A stretch of 64,000 nt of DNA from Actinomadura nitritigenes (GTDB taxonomy: Bacteria > Actinomycetota > Actinomycetes > Streptosporangiales > Streptosporangiaceae), in NCBI RefSeq assembly GCF_017573545.1, contig NZ_JAGEOK010000008.1:124001-188000 (forward strand), read 5' to 3'. Under the pieces are notes generated by a model. That model ran no database searches and was not told the origin of the DNA. It saw nothing but the letters and a program-made list of their open reading frames with translations. Each line of letters begins with the position of its first letter. Positions within the stretch are counted from its first letter, which is position 1. The position numbers were made by a program, and so were the translations under genes. Shown piece after piece: positions 1 through 8,842 of the stretch.

Positions 1-472
1 GGGAGTCGGTGATGGGGACGGTCAGGACGTGCTCGTCCGGGCCGGGCCGTTCCAGGTCGGCGAACTGGCTGTCCAGCAGCCCGGCGCCGAAGAAGTGGCC
101 GTGCCGCCTGCGCATCCGCTCGGCGATGACGTCGCGGTCGCCGTCGAGCATCACGGTGCGGACGGCGGGCCGCCCGCCGGTGAGCCGGTCGCGGTAGGCG
201 CGCTTCAGCGCCGAGCAGCTGACGACGCCGGGCCGCCCGGTCTCGAGCCGGTCGTCGATCCACGCGGCGATCGCGCGCAGCCAGGGGGCGCGGTCGGCGT
301 CGGTCAGCGGATGCCCGGCCCGCATCTTGGCGATGTTCGCGGGGGAGTGGAACGCGTCGGCCTCGGCGTAGTCCCAGCCGAGCCGCTCGGCGAGCAGGCC
401 GCCGACGGTGGTCTTGCCGCTGCCGGACACGCCGGCGACCAGGATCACTTCGATGTCGGGGGGAGTGCTCAC
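1..472 (-). CDS. gntK: Gluconokinase, C-terminus beyond window edge
   Basis: Phosphorylates D-gluconate with ATP to 6-phosphogluconate, feeding the pentose phosphate pathway; cytoplasmic. About 157 residues are visible. They hold a P-loop GVSGSGKT at residues 14-21, then DAFHSPANIAKM, SCSALKRAYRD and GHFFGAGLLDSQF, all typical of the GntK family of the shikimate-kinase-like fold. A GTG start is chosen because it lies 2 nt after the pncA stop and puts the P-loop at the usual distance from the N-terminus. There is no strong ribosome binding site, so translation is probably coupled to pncA. The family is usually about 165-175 residues, so only a short tail is missing. Pairing with NAD salvage genes is unexpected and may only reflect operon packing. 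Confidence 0.93.
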   Translation of the reverse strand, partial: MSTPPDIEVILVAGVSGSGKTTVGGLLAERLGWDYAEADAFHSPANIAKMRAGHPLTDADRAPWLRAIAAWIDDRLETGRPGVVSCSALKRAYRDRLTGGRPAVRTVMLDGDRDVIAERMRRRHGHFFGAGLLDSQFADLERPGPDEHVLTVPITDS

Positions 473-474
473 GT

Positions 475-1059
475 TCAGTCGCCGCTCACGACCGGGTCGC
501 CGGAGAGGGCGACGCCCTCGCGCCCGAGCTCGTCCAGGGCGCGGTCGACGGTGGCCTTGCCGACGCCCGCCGTCAGGTCGAGCAGGACCGTGGTGCGCAG
601 GCCGGCCCGGGCCGCGTCGACGGCGGTGGCGCGGACGCAGTGGTCGGTGGCGATGCCGACGACGTCGACGGCGTCGACGCCGAGGGAGGCGAGCCAGTCG
701 CCGAGCGGGACGTCGTCGTCGGACACGCCCTCGAAACCGCTGTAGGCGGCGGCCTCGCGGCCCTTGCTGAACACCGTCTCGATGGGGGCGAGCGCCAGGT
801 TCGGGTGGAAGTCGGCGCCGGGGGTGCCGATCAGGCAGTGCGGGGGCCAGGTGTCGACGAAGTCGGGCCGGTCGGAGAAGTGGCCGCCGGGGTCGAGGTG
901 GAAGTCGCGGGTCGCGACGATGTGCGCGTAGTCGCCGCCCCGCGCGGCGACGTGGCGGGAGATGGCCGTGGCCACGCCCGCGCCGCCCGCGACGGCGAGC
1001 GACCCGCCCTCGCAGAAGTCGTTCTGCACGTCCACGATGATCAGAGCCTTCTTGCCCAC
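475..1059 (-). CDS. pncA: Nicotinamidase/pyrazinamidase (isochorismatase fold)
   Basis: Hydrolyses nicotinamide to nicotinate plus ammonia in NAD salvage. The 194-residue protein has the family hallmarks. ALIIVDVQNDFCEGGSLAV near the N-terminus contains the catalytic Asp, a Lys follows in the FSKG segment, and GIATDHCVRATAVDA carries the nucleophilic Cys. Length is normal for the family. The GTG start follows an AGAGGAG ribosome binding site. It lies 70 nt downstream of pncB on the same strand, so the deamidase and the phosphoribosyltransferase that uses its product are probably co-transcribed. The Mycobacterium homologue activates the drug pyrazinamide; whether this one does is not shown by sequence. 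Confidence 0.95.
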   Translation of the reverse strand: MGKKALIIVDVQNDFCEGGSLAVAGGAGVATAISRHVAARGGDYAHIVATRDFHLDPGGHFSDRPDFVDTWPPHCLIGTPGADFHPNLALAPIETVFSKGREAAAYSGFEGVSDDDVPLGDWLASLGVDAVDVVGIATDHCVRATAVDAARAGLRTTVLLDLTAGVGKATVDRALDELGREGVALSGDPVVSGD

Positions 1060-1129
1060 GACCGCTCCTCTGCCGATGTCTCCCCGCCGTCGACGCTACC
1101 CCAGCGGCGGCCGTGCCCTTCCAGGCCGG

Positions 1130-2449
1130 TCAGCCGCGCGGGCCGCCCTCGACCAGCTCGGTGGGCACGGCGGGCTCGCCCTTGGACAGCTGGAGCGCGG
1201 TCGCGGGGAGCTCCGCGACGGACCGGACGTGCCGGTCCCGGGCGTCGCGCAGCGTCTCCCGCCCGACGATCTCCCCGTCGCGGATGAGCGGGACGTGCAG
1301 GACGCGGTCGCGCGGCCCCGGCGTCGGCTCGCCGACCGACACCGTCTCGGCGTAGGCGGTGCCGTGCCCGTCGATGCACCGCACGGCGCTCTTGCGGCCG
1401 CCGCGGCTGGGCTTGCCGGTGGAGCGCTTCGCGACCGGGCGCATCGCCGCGTCCTCGTCGCCGGAGTCGGAGCGGGCGACGAGCTTGTAGACGAGCGAGG
1501 CGGTCGGGGCGCCGGACCCCGTCACCAGGGACGTCCCGACGCCGTACCCGTCGACGGGCGCGGCGGCGAGCGCGGCGATGCCGTACTCGTCGAGGTCGCC
1601 GGTGACCACGATGCGCGTGGAGTGCGCGCCCAGCGAGTCGAGCTGCTCGCGGACGCGGCGGGCCACCACGCCGAGGTCGCCGCTGTCGATGCGGACGGCG
1701 CCGAGCGACGGCCCGGCGAGCTCCACGGCCGTCCGGACGGCCCGTTCGACGTCGTAGGTGTCGACCAGCAGCGTCGTCGCGTCGCCCAGCGACGCGAGCT
1801 GCGCCTCGAACGCGTGCCGCTCGCTGTCGTGCAGCAGCGTGAACGAGTGCGCGCTCGTCCCGGCGGTGGGGACGCCGTAGCGGCGGCCCGCCTCCAGGTT
1901 CGACGTGGTGGTGAACCCCGCGATGTAGGCGGCGCGGGCGGCGGCGACGGCGGCGCGCTCGTGGGTGCGGCGCGACCCCATCTCGATGATCGGCCGGCCC
2001 TGTGCGGCCTGCACCATCCGGGACGCGGCCGAGGCGATCGCGCAGTCGTGGTTGAGGATCGACAGGACGACGGTCTCCAGCAGGACGGCCTCGGCGAACG
2101 TCCCCTCGACCACCAGGATCGGCGATTCCGGGAAGTAGCAGTCGCCTTCGGCGTAGCCCCAGACGTTCCCGGAGAAGCGGTACTTCTCCAGCCACTGCGC
2201 CGTGGGCTCGTCCACGATCCCGTTGGCGGTGAGGAACTCCAGTTCCGCGCCGTCGAACCGGAACGCCTCGATCGCGTCCAGCAGCCGCCCGATCCCCGCG
2301 ACCACGCCGTACCGGCGCCCGGCGGGCAGGCTGCGCGCGAACACCTCGAAGACCGCGCGCCGGCCGGCCGTGCCGCTGCGCAGCGCGGCCTGCAGCATCG
2401 TCAGCTCGTACTGGTCGGTGAGCAGGGCGGTTCCGTCGTCAACGTCCAC
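1130..2449 (-). CDS. pncB: Nicotinate phosphoribosyltransferase
   Basis: Joins nicotinate to PRPP to make nicotinate mononucleotide, the entry step of the Preiss-Handler NAD route. The protein has ALLTDQYELTMLQAA near the N-terminus, the FEVFARSLPAGRRYGV and MGSRRTHE segments, and the phosphate-binding VDGYGVGTSLV region, all typical of PncB. The GTG start giving 439 residues is preferred over an ATG 11 codons upstream. It is preceded by a TAGGGT -10 hexamer with 7 nt to the start codon, as in leaderless actinobacterial mRNAs, and the upstream codons resemble no homologue. The gene is divergent from clpS, as pncB1 is from clpS in M. tuberculosis (Rv1330c/Rv1331). Confidence 0.93.
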   Translation of the reverse strand: MDVDDGTALLTDQYELTMLQAALRSGTAGRRAVFEVFARSLPAGRRYGVVAGIGRLLDAIEAFRFDGAELEFLTANGIVDEPTAQWLEKYRFSGNVWGYAEGDCYFPESPILVVEGTFAEAVLLETVVLSILNHDCAIASAASRMVQAAQGRPIIEMGSRRTHERAAVAAARAAYIAGFTTTSNLEAGRRYGVPTAGTSAHSFTLLHDSERHAFEAQLASLGDATTLLVDTYDVERAVRTAVELAGPSLGAVRIDSGDLGVVARRVREQLDSLGAHSTRIVVTGDLDEYGIAALAAAPVDGYGVGTSLVTGSGAPTASLVYKLVARSDSGDEDAAMRPVAKRSTGKPSRGGRKSAVRCIDGHGTAYAETVSVGEPTPGPRDRVLHVPLIRDGEIVGRETLRDARDRHVRSVAELPATALQLSKGEPAVPTELVEGGPRG

Positions 2450-2456
2450 AGGTGGA

Positions 2457-2462
2457 ACCCTA
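2457..2462 (-). promoter_or_regulatory. -10 box of a leaderless pncB promoter
   Basis: TAGGGT on the minus strand, 7 nt before the GTG start of pncB. The spacing puts the likely transcription start at or next to the start codon. No clear -35 element is visible. Confidence 0.5.
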
Positions 2463-2678
2463 AGGCCAGGTGCGGGCACCATGGAGGGGCGGGCCGCCGG
2501 GCCCGGCGGAGATCACACCGAGCCCGGTGGGACCGCGCGGCGCCCGGCGGAGACCGCGCCGCGCGCCCGGTGGAGACCCGAACCGGGGGCGGCGAAGATC
2601 GCACCGGACGGCGCGGGGGCGCATAGCATCGGGTGCCGTGGGCGGACCGACAACGCGGGGAAGGGGGAGACGCGGCCG

Positions 2679-2717
2679 ATGAGCGTCACGAGCAGGGCGA
2701 GCGGGGCGGGCTCATGA
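2679..2717 (+). CDS. 12-codon leader ORF coupled to clpS
   Basis: ATG-initiated mini-ORF coding [12 protein letters not shown]. It has the only good ribosome binding site in the region (AGGGGGAG, 8-10 nt before its ATG). Its stop TGA overlaps the clpS start as ATGA. clpS itself has no recognisable Shine-Dalgarno, so ribosomes probably reach it by termination-reinitiation from this leader. The peptide itself has no recognisable function. A TAGCAT -10 box lies about 50 nt upstream. The alternative is that translation starts at an in-frame GTG 81 nt upstream of the clpS ATG. Confidence 0.5.
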   Translation: MSVTSRASGAGS

Positions 2718-3007
2718 GCACGCCCGCACCCGTCGAGCTGGAGCGGCCCGACTCCGAGGAGGACGTGCGCGCCGACCGGCCTTGGCTGGCGATCGTCTGG
2801 AACGACCCGATCAACCTGATGTCGTACGTCACGTACGTGTTCCAGGCCGTTTTCGGCTACCCCAAGAGCAAGGCCGAGAAGCTGATGCTGGACGTCCACC
2901 GCAAGGGGCGCGCCGTCGTGGCCAAGGGCACCCGCGAGGAGATGGAGCGGGACGTGGAGATCCTGCACTCCTACGGGCTGTGGGCCACCGTCAAGCGGGA
3001 CGACTGA
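2714..3007 (+). CDS. clpS: ClpS, N-degron adaptor of the Clp protease
   Basis: Small adaptor that delivers N-end-rule substrates to ClpC/ClpA-ClpP. The 97-residue protein has the core signature [18 protein letters not shown], where the Asn-Asp-Pro segment forms part of the N-degron pocket. It is followed by [19 protein letters not shown] and the C-terminal [16 protein letters not shown]. The ATG start overlaps the stop of a 12-codon leader (ATGA), and its own stop overlaps the next start (TGATG), so the three are translationally linked. Gene order clpS followed by a DUF2017 gene is conserved with M. tuberculosis Rv1331-Rv1332. Confidence 0.93.
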   Translation: MSTPAPVELERPDSEEDVRADRPWLAIVWNDPINLMSYVTYVFQAVFGYPKSKAEKLMLDVHRKGRAVVAKGTREEMERDVEILHSYGLWATVKRDD

Positions 3008-3534
3008 TGAGCAACGTGAAGAAGACCCGCAAGGGCGTCGTCGTACGGCTGGAGCCGGAGGAGGCGGCGCTGGTGCGGGCACTGATGGAGCAGCTGGTCT
3101 CGCTCCTCGGGGACGCCCCGGGCGACGACGGCGAGCTGGCCTCCATGGGCATCGCCGAGAACGCCGTCAAGCCGGACGACCCGGTGCTGGCGCGGCTGTT
3201 CCCCGACGCCTACCGCGAGGACGGCGAGGCGGCCGGGGAGTTCCGCCGCTACACCGAGATGGGGCTGCGGGACGGCAAGCGCGAGGCGGCCCGGACGGTG
3301 CTGGACGCGCTGAAGGACCCGGGCTCCGACATCGTCCTCGACCAGGAGAAGGCGCAGATCTGGCTGCGCGCGCTGAACGACGTCCGGCTGGCGCTCGGCA
3401 CCCGGCTGGACATCAGCGAGGAGTGGTACGAGGAGGCCGAGCAGCTCGACCCGCGCGACCCGCGGGCGCCGATGTTCGCCGCCTACGACTGGCTGACGAT
3501 GCTGCAGGAAGGGCTCGTCCGCGCCCTCTGGTAG
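3007..3534 (+). CDS. DUF2017 family protein
   Basis: A 175-residue cytoplasmic protein of the DUF2017 family, always found downstream of clpS in Actinobacteria; biochemical role unknown. Visible features are a basic N-terminus ([19 protein letters not shown]), a helical segment with ALVRALMEQLVSLLG, and a conserved acidic middle DPVLARLFPDAYRED followed by FRRYTEMGL. The start overlaps the clpS stop, so the two are co-translated and probably act together, perhaps in Clp-dependent proteolysis. No catalytic motif or membrane segment is seen. The family call is firm by content and position, the function is not. Confidence 0.88.
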   Translation: MSNVKKTRKGVVVRLEPEEAALVRALMEQLVSLLGDAPGDDGELASMGIAENAVKPDDPVLARLFPDAYREDGEAAGEFRRYTEMGLRDGKREAARTVLDALKDPGSDIVLDQEKAQIWLRALNDVRLALGTRLDISEEWYEEAEQLDPRDPRAPMFAAYDWLTMLQEGLVRALW

Positions 3535-3730
3535 GCCGCGGCGCGCCCGCGGGCGGGGCGTCGCCCGCCCGCGCGGCCGGCGGCACCGGACGGTTCGCCG
3601 TCCGTACCCGGCCATCGCCGACATCACCGATTGTCGGGACGCGGGCGCCCTGAGTGGTGTCCACTGAGAGGCGAGGGGACGCCGCCAGTCCCGCCGCGGA
3701 AGGCGGGCCTTACGCCAACCGGAGGCCGCG

Positions 3731-4663
3731 ATGCCGGCAACGGACGGTCACAGCAAGCCCGTCGGCTCCATGGAGCTGGGCGACCACCTGTGCCTTCTCT
3801 TCGACAGCGACGCCGAACGGCGGTCCGTCATGGCCGCCTACGTCCGCGACGGGGTGCGCGCGGGCCAGAAGGTGATCTACATCTCCGACGCCGTCCCCGC
3901 GCGGGACGTCGCCGCCTGGCTCGGCGGCCGGGACGGCGGGCCCGACACGGTCCGCCCGGCGCAGGACGGCACCGGCTTCGACTTCGCCGCCGCGGCGGAC
4001 GCCGGGCACTTCGCCGTCCGCACCGCCGAGGAGACGTTCCTCGCCAGCGGCCGGTTCGACCCGGACGAGAGCCTGGAGCTGATGGCCACGGAGATCGACC
4101 TGGCGCTCGTGCAGGGCTACTCGGGGGTCCGGATCGCCGGAGAGGCGCGGTTCTCGCTGCGCCGCTGGCCCGGGACCGAGCGGCACGGCGACTTCGAGCG
4201 CATGCTCGACCAGGTCTTCATGACCACCGACCTGAAGGCGATGGCGATCTGCCAGTTCGACCGCCGCTGGTTCGACGAGGCGCGGCTGGCGGAGCTGGAG
4301 GCCGGGCACATGGGCCGGGTGCGGGCGAACGACCACTACGACGACGGCGCGCTGCGCGTCTCGCCGACGTTCACGCCGCCCGGCGCGGCGCTGGCCGGGA
4401 CGCTGGACGCCGCGAACGTCCCGGCGGCGGAGAAGGTGCTGGCGTCCGTCGCGTCCACCGCGGGGCTGCTCTGCCTGGACCTGCACGGGCTGACCGGCTG
4501 CGACGAGGCCGGGCTGCGGCTGCTGGCCGACGCGGACCGGCCGGGCTCCGGCACCGGCCGCGGCCTGCTGCTGCGCGGCGCCGCCCCCGACCTGGCGGGC
4601 CGGCTGCGCGGGTCGGGGCTGCTCACGCGGTCGGGAGTGTCGATCGAGGAACGGACCGGCTGA
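3731..4663 (+). CDS. MEDS sensor-STAS protein 1
   Basis: 310-residue cytoplasmic regulator. An N-terminal MEDS domain (methanogen/methylotroph DcmR sensory domain, about residues 15-175) begins MELGDHLCLLFDSDAERR and contains MAICQFDRRWFDEARL. A C-terminal STAS domain (about 205-300) resembles SpoIIAA/RsbV anti-anti-sigma factors. The STAS loop that normally reads D-S-S-G-L, with the phosphorylated serine first, is D258-E259-A260-G261-L262, so it cannot be phosphorylated there; glutamate might mimic phosphate. A GGAGG ribosome binding site precedes the ATG. It starts a three-gene operon with two more MEDS proteins. Likely role: bind a small ligand and sequester or release an RsbW-like partner. 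The ligand and the target sigma factor are unknown. Confidence 0.85.
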   Translation: MPATDGHSKPVGSMELGDHLCLLFDSDAERRSVMAAYVRDGVRAGQKVIYISDAVPARDVAAWLGGRDGGPDTVRPAQDGTGFDFAAAADAGHFAVRTAEETFLASGRFDPDESLELMATEIDLALVQGYSGVRIAGEARFSLRRWPGTERHGDFERMLDQVFMTTDLKAMAICQFDRRWFDEARLAELEAGHMGRVRANDHYDDGALRVSPTFTPPGAALAGTLDAANVPAAEKVLASVASTAGLLCLDLHGLTGCDEAGLRLLADADRPGSGTGRGLLLRGAAPDLAGRLRGSGLLTRSGVSIEERTG

Positions 4664-4673
4664 GCGGAGGGAC

Positions 4674-5588
4674 GTGTCGCGCATGGCGGGCGGGCACGGC
4701 AGGTCCGGCGGGCACGACAGGTCGGGCGGGCACGACAGGTCCGGCGGGGACGGCTCGGTGGTCGGCGGGATGCGCTTCGGTGACCACCTCTTCCTCGCCT
4801 ACGGCAGCGGCGCGGAACGGCACGCCGTCCTGTCCGCCTACCTGCGCGCCGGGCTGCGGGCCGGGCACGCCCTGGTCCACCTGGCGGACGGCGAGCCCGC
4901 GCGGGCCGTGCGGGACCGGCTGCGGGCGATGTTCGCGGCGGACGCCCCCGACCTGCTCGCCGCGGTCAACGACGGCCGGCTGGCCGTGCCCGAGGCCGCG
5001 GGCCGCCCGGCCGGCGAGGTGATCGCGGCGGCCCGCGGCGCGGACCGGCGCGCGGGAGTCCGGGTGAGCGTGGAGGCGTCGCCCGCGTCGCGCGGCTGGC
5101 CCGGCACCGCCGGGTTCGCGGCGTTCGAGGACGCCGTGAGCCGGGCCGTCGCCCGGGCCGGGAACGCGATGGCGCTGTGCCAGTTCGACGGGAACTGGTT
5201 CGCGCCGGGCGGGCTGGGCGCGCTGGAGGCGTGCCACGGCGGGCGCGCGGGCGCCGACGCGGTCTTCGACGACGGCGTGCTGAGGATCGATCCGCTGTTC
5301 GCGCCGCCCGGCCTCCGCCTGTCCGGCTCGATCGACGAGTCGACGCTGCCGGGGCTGCTGGCGGCGCTGCGCGGGCTGGACGGCCGCGCCGCGCACGTCT
5401 GCCTTGACCTCGCCGGGGTGGAGTTCTGCGACCTGGCCGGGCTGCGCGCGCTGGTCGGCGTGAACGAGTGGAGCATCGTGCCCGACCGGCTGGTCGTCCT
5501 GCGGTCGGCGCCGCGCTGCGTGGAGATGATGATGCGGGCGTCCGGCTGGGAGGGCGCGCCCGGGGTCGTCCACGAGGGGGTCCGATGA
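4674..5588 (+). CDS. MEDS sensor-STAS protein 2
   Basis: 304-residue paralogue of the preceding protein, 10 nt downstream, GTG start. The first 30 residues are a Gly/His/Asp/Arg/Ser repeat (GGHDRSGGHDRSGG) encoded by about three 18-bp direct repeats at 4689-4757, probably a flexible tail. The MEDS domain follows (FGDHLFLAYGSGAERH; ALCQFDGNWFAPGGL), then a STAS domain. The STAS phosphorylation position is again not serine: D253-L254-A255-G256-L257. The stop codon overlaps the next start (ATGA), so it is translationally coupled to the MEDS-HATPase protein. Same inferred role as its paralogue. A start at the ATG three codons downstream is also possible. Confidence 0.83.
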   Translation: MSRMAGGHGRSGGHDRSGGHDRSGGDGSVVGGMRFGDHLFLAYGSGAERHAVLSAYLRAGLRAGHALVHLADGEPARAVRDRLRAMFAADAPDLLAAVNDGRLAVPEAAGRPAGEVIAAARGADRRAGVRVSVEASPASRGWPGTAGFAAFEDAVSRAVARAGNAMALCQFDGNWFAPGGLGALEACHGGRAGADAVFDDGVLRIDPLFAPPGLRLSGSIDESTLPGLLAALRGLDGRAAHVCLDLAGVEFCDLAGLRALVGVNEWSIVPDRLVVLRSAPRCVEMMMRASGWEGAPGVVHEGVR

Positions 5589-6667
5589 TCGCTCGTCAGG
5601 CGGGTGCGCCGCGGGCCCGGGACGCCGCGGCGAAGGCCCGGCCGCCGGCCGGAGGCTGGGACGTGCTGGTGCACCGGGCCGTCCCGTACGGGTGGCCGCG
5701 CGAGCTGGCGCTGACCGCCGTCCCGTACCTGAAGGCCGGGTGGAGCACGGGCGACGCGGTGGTGGTGATCGCCTCCGAGCCGGTCCGGGTGTCGCTGCGG
5801 GAGCGGCTCGGCCCGGAGGCCGGCGCGGGGATCGAGTTCATCGACTCCGCCGACTGGTTCGGCGGCCCGATGCGGGCGCTGGCCGGCTACCACGACCGGA
5901 TGCGCGCCGACTGGTGGCCGCGCGGGCGGCTGCGGCTGCTCGCCGAGCCGGTCTGGGACGGGCTGTCGCCGCTGGAGACCCGCGAGTGGCAGCGGCACGA
6001 GTCGCTGCTGAACGTGGTGTTCGCCGGCACCCCCACCTCGATCATGTGCGCGTACGACACGGTGGCACTGCCGCCCGAGGTGCTGGCCGCGATGGCCCGC
6101 ACGCACCCGGAGCTGGCCGGCCCGGACGGCCCGCGGCCCAGCCCCGAGTACACCGACCCGGCCGAGTACTACGCCGAGTGCAACGCGGGCGCGCTCCCGC
6201 CGCCCCCGGCCTCCGCCGCGCACCGGATGTTCGGCGCGGGCGGGCTGCCGCCGCTGCGCGCCTTCCTCGCCGCCGAGGCCGCGCGGCTCGGGCTGCCGGA
6301 GGCCCGGACGCTGCCGTTCGTGCTGGCGGTGAACGAGGTCGCCACCATGATCATCCAGTTCGGCGGCGGGCACGGCTCGGCGCGGCTGTGGGGTCGGGCG
6401 GGCGAGCTGGTCTGCGAGGTGGCCGACCCCGGCCGCGCCCTCGCCGACCGCTTCCTCGGCTACGCCCCGCCGCCGCCCGGCCCGCCCCCGGCCGCCGTAC
6501 CGGCGCCGCCGGGTGCGCCGGGTGCGCCGGGTGCGCAGGTCGGGCAGGGCGGGCAGGGCGTGGACGGTGCGATGTGGGCGGTGCGCCGGCTCTGCCACAT
6601 CGTGCAGATCAGGTCCGGCGCCGACGGCACCCGCATCCGGATGCACATCCGGCTGGACCACGGCTGA
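5585..6667 (+). CDS. MEDS sensor fused to a degenerate HATPase (RsbW-like) domain
   Basis: 360-residue protein. A MEDS domain (about residues 25-205, with LVHRAVPYGW and SIMCAYDTVALPPE) is followed by a helical linker and a GHKL-type HATPase fold (about 230-357). The ATPase motifs are broken. The N-box reads NEVATMIIQFG where NEVVTNALxHG is expected, so the Mg-coordinating Asn is Met255. The G2/lid segment that reads GFGLW in the two paralogues at 16-19 kb is DGAMW, preceded by a Pro/Gly-rich insert of 9-bp DNA repeats. D-x-G is kept (CEVADPG). It probably does not hydrolyse ATP but may still bind STAS partners or a sigma factor. Last gene of the operon; a hairpin follows. Confidence 0.8.
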   Translation: MIARQAGAPRARDAAAKARPPAGGWDVLVHRAVPYGWPRELALTAVPYLKAGWSTGDAVVVIASEPVRVSLRERLGPEAGAGIEFIDSADWFGGPMRALAGYHDRMRADWWPRGRLRLLAEPVWDGLSPLETREWQRHESLLNVVFAGTPTSIMCAYDTVALPPEVLAAMARTHPELAGPDGPRPSPEYTDPAEYYAECNAGALPPPPASAAHRMFGAGGLPPLRAFLAAEAARLGLPEARTLPFVLAVNEVATMIIQFGGGHGSARLWGRAGELVCEVADPGRALADRFLGYAPPPPGPPPAAVPAPPGAPGAPGAQVGQGGQGVDGAMWAVRRLCHIVQIRSGADGTRIRMHIRLDHG

Positions 6668-6671
6668 GCCG

Positions 6672-6708
6672 CACCCGCGCCCGACCCGGTCCGGGCCGGG
6701 CGCGGGTG
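6672..6708 (+). terminator. Hairpin ending the first MEDS operon
   Basis: Perfect 12-bp inverted repeat (CACCCGCGCCCG and its complement) with a 13-nt loop, starting 4 nt after the stop codon. There is no T-tract, which is common in high-GC actinomycetes. It separates the MEDS operon from the leaderless mec promoter. Confidence 0.6.
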
Positions 6709-6730
6709 GGGTGCGCGCAGGCGGGGACGG

Positions 6731-6736
6731 TAGCCT
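6731..6736 (+). promoter_or_regulatory. -10 box of a leaderless mec promoter
   Basis: TAGCCT followed by 6 nt and the ATG of mec, consistent with a leaderless transcript. Confidence 0.5.
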
Positions 6737-6742
6737 TCGGGC

Positions 6743-7162
6743 ATGCTGACGATCGAGCGTGCCCTGGTCGAGAAGATCGTCGCGCATGCGCGCGCCGACC
6801 ATCCGGACGAGGCGTGCGGCATCATCGCCGGCCCGATCGGGTCGGACCGGCCCGTCCGGTACGTCGCGATGACCAACGCCGAGCGGTCCCCGACGTTCTA
6901 CCGGTTCGACTCGCAGGAGCAGCTGAAGCTGTGGCGGGAGATGGACGACCGGGACGAGGAGCCGGTGGTGATCTACCACTCGCACACCGCGACCGAGGCG
7001 TACCCGTCCCGCACCGACGTCTCCTACGCGTCCGAGCCGAACGCGCACTACGTGCTCGTGTCCACCCGCGACGAGAGCACCGAGGAGTTCCGGTCGTACC
7101 GGATCGTGGACGGCGAGGTGACCGAGGAAGAGGTCCGGATCGTCGACTCCTACGACGCCTGA
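6743..7162 (+). CDS. mec: Mec-type JAMM metalloprotease, CysO-cysteine peptidase
   Basis: Zinc peptidase (MPN/JAB fold, 139 residues) that releases cysteine from the C-terminus of CysO after CysM has attached it. The JAMM zinc motif is complete: HSHTATEAYPSRTDVSYA gives H-x-H, the serine and the Asp ligand, and the Glu of the JAMM active site lies near the N-terminus (HPDEACGIIAG). It stands upstream of cysO and cysM, the same set as M. tuberculosis Rv1334-Rv1336, so the substrate is assigned by context as well as by fold. The start is leaderless, with TAGCCT just before the ATG. Confidence 0.93.
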   Translation: MLTIERALVEKIVAHARADHPDEACGIIAGPIGSDRPVRYVAMTNAERSPTFYRFDSQEQLKLWREMDDRDEEPVVIYHSHTATEAYPSRTDVSYASEPNAHYVLVSTRDESTEEFRSYRIVDGEVTEEEVRIVDSYDA

Positions 7163-7226
7163 TCGCCGGGCCTGATCGCGGGGTGCGGAGCCGGATGGCG
7201 GCGGGGAGCGGCCGGAACGCGGCCGG

Positions 7227-7232
7227 TAAACT
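7227..7232 (+). promoter_or_regulatory. -10 box for the small ORF/cysO transcript
   Basis: TAAACT followed by 7 nt and the ATG of a 42-codon ORF. This is the best -10 sequence between mec and cysO and suggests an internal promoter for cysO-cysM. Confidence 0.45.
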
Positions 7233-7239
7233 GGGCGAC

Positions 7240-7368
7240 ATGTGGACGAGCGGGGATGTGACGGGCGCGCGGCGCCGCGTCCCGGCCCTCGCGGTGCCAC
7301 CCGTACAGAGCTTCCTGTTCGGGCATTCGCGCGCCGAGGTCGTCTACGACTGTTCGCCGACGCGCTGA
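7240..7368 (+). CDS. Candidate leaderless leader peptide upstream of cysO
   Basis: 42-residue ORF starting 7 nt after a TAAACT -10 box, so it would be the first thing translated on a leaderless cysO transcript. The peptide starts MWTSGDVTGARRR and ends EVVYDCSPTR, with a single cysteine five residues from the end. Cysteine-containing upstream ORFs that sense cysteine supply are known ahead of sulfur genes in mycobacteria (polycysteine tracts); this one has only one Cys, so attenuation is speculative. It is separated by 82 nt from cysO. It may be a real small protein, a regulatory leader, or chance. No homologue is recognised. Confidence 0.35.
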   Translation: MWTSGDVTGARRRVPALAVPPVQSFLFGHSRAEVVYDCSPTR

Positions 7369-8691
<1,323 letters not shown>

Positions 8692-8753
8692 CTCCCCGCG
8701 GGCCCGCTCCCGGGGCCCGGACATTCCGGCGTGATCCCGGCCACGGCGCCGCT

Positions 8754-8811
8754 CCCGGCCGGCACGGTACAGTTCATTCTCGAACGTGATTCTAGAACCG
8801 TGCCGGCCGGG
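8754..8811. repeat. Long inverted repeat enclosing an operator-like palindrome
   Basis: A perfect 15-bp inverted repeat (arms 8754-8768 and 8797-8811, CCCGGCCGGCACGGT and its complement) encloses 28 bp. Inside is a smaller symmetric motif at 8777-8797: two 8-bp units TTCTCGAA and TTCTAGAA separated by 5 bp. The outer arms could act as a terminator for mec-cysO-cysM, whose stop is 62 nt upstream, though no T-tract follows. The inner motif resembles a TetR-class operator and sits 46 nt before the thioesterase start. Which of these roles is real cannot be decided from sequence. Confidence 0.5.
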
Positions 8812-8842
8812 TGGACGCCCGCCGGCCGGACCGGGAGAACTG

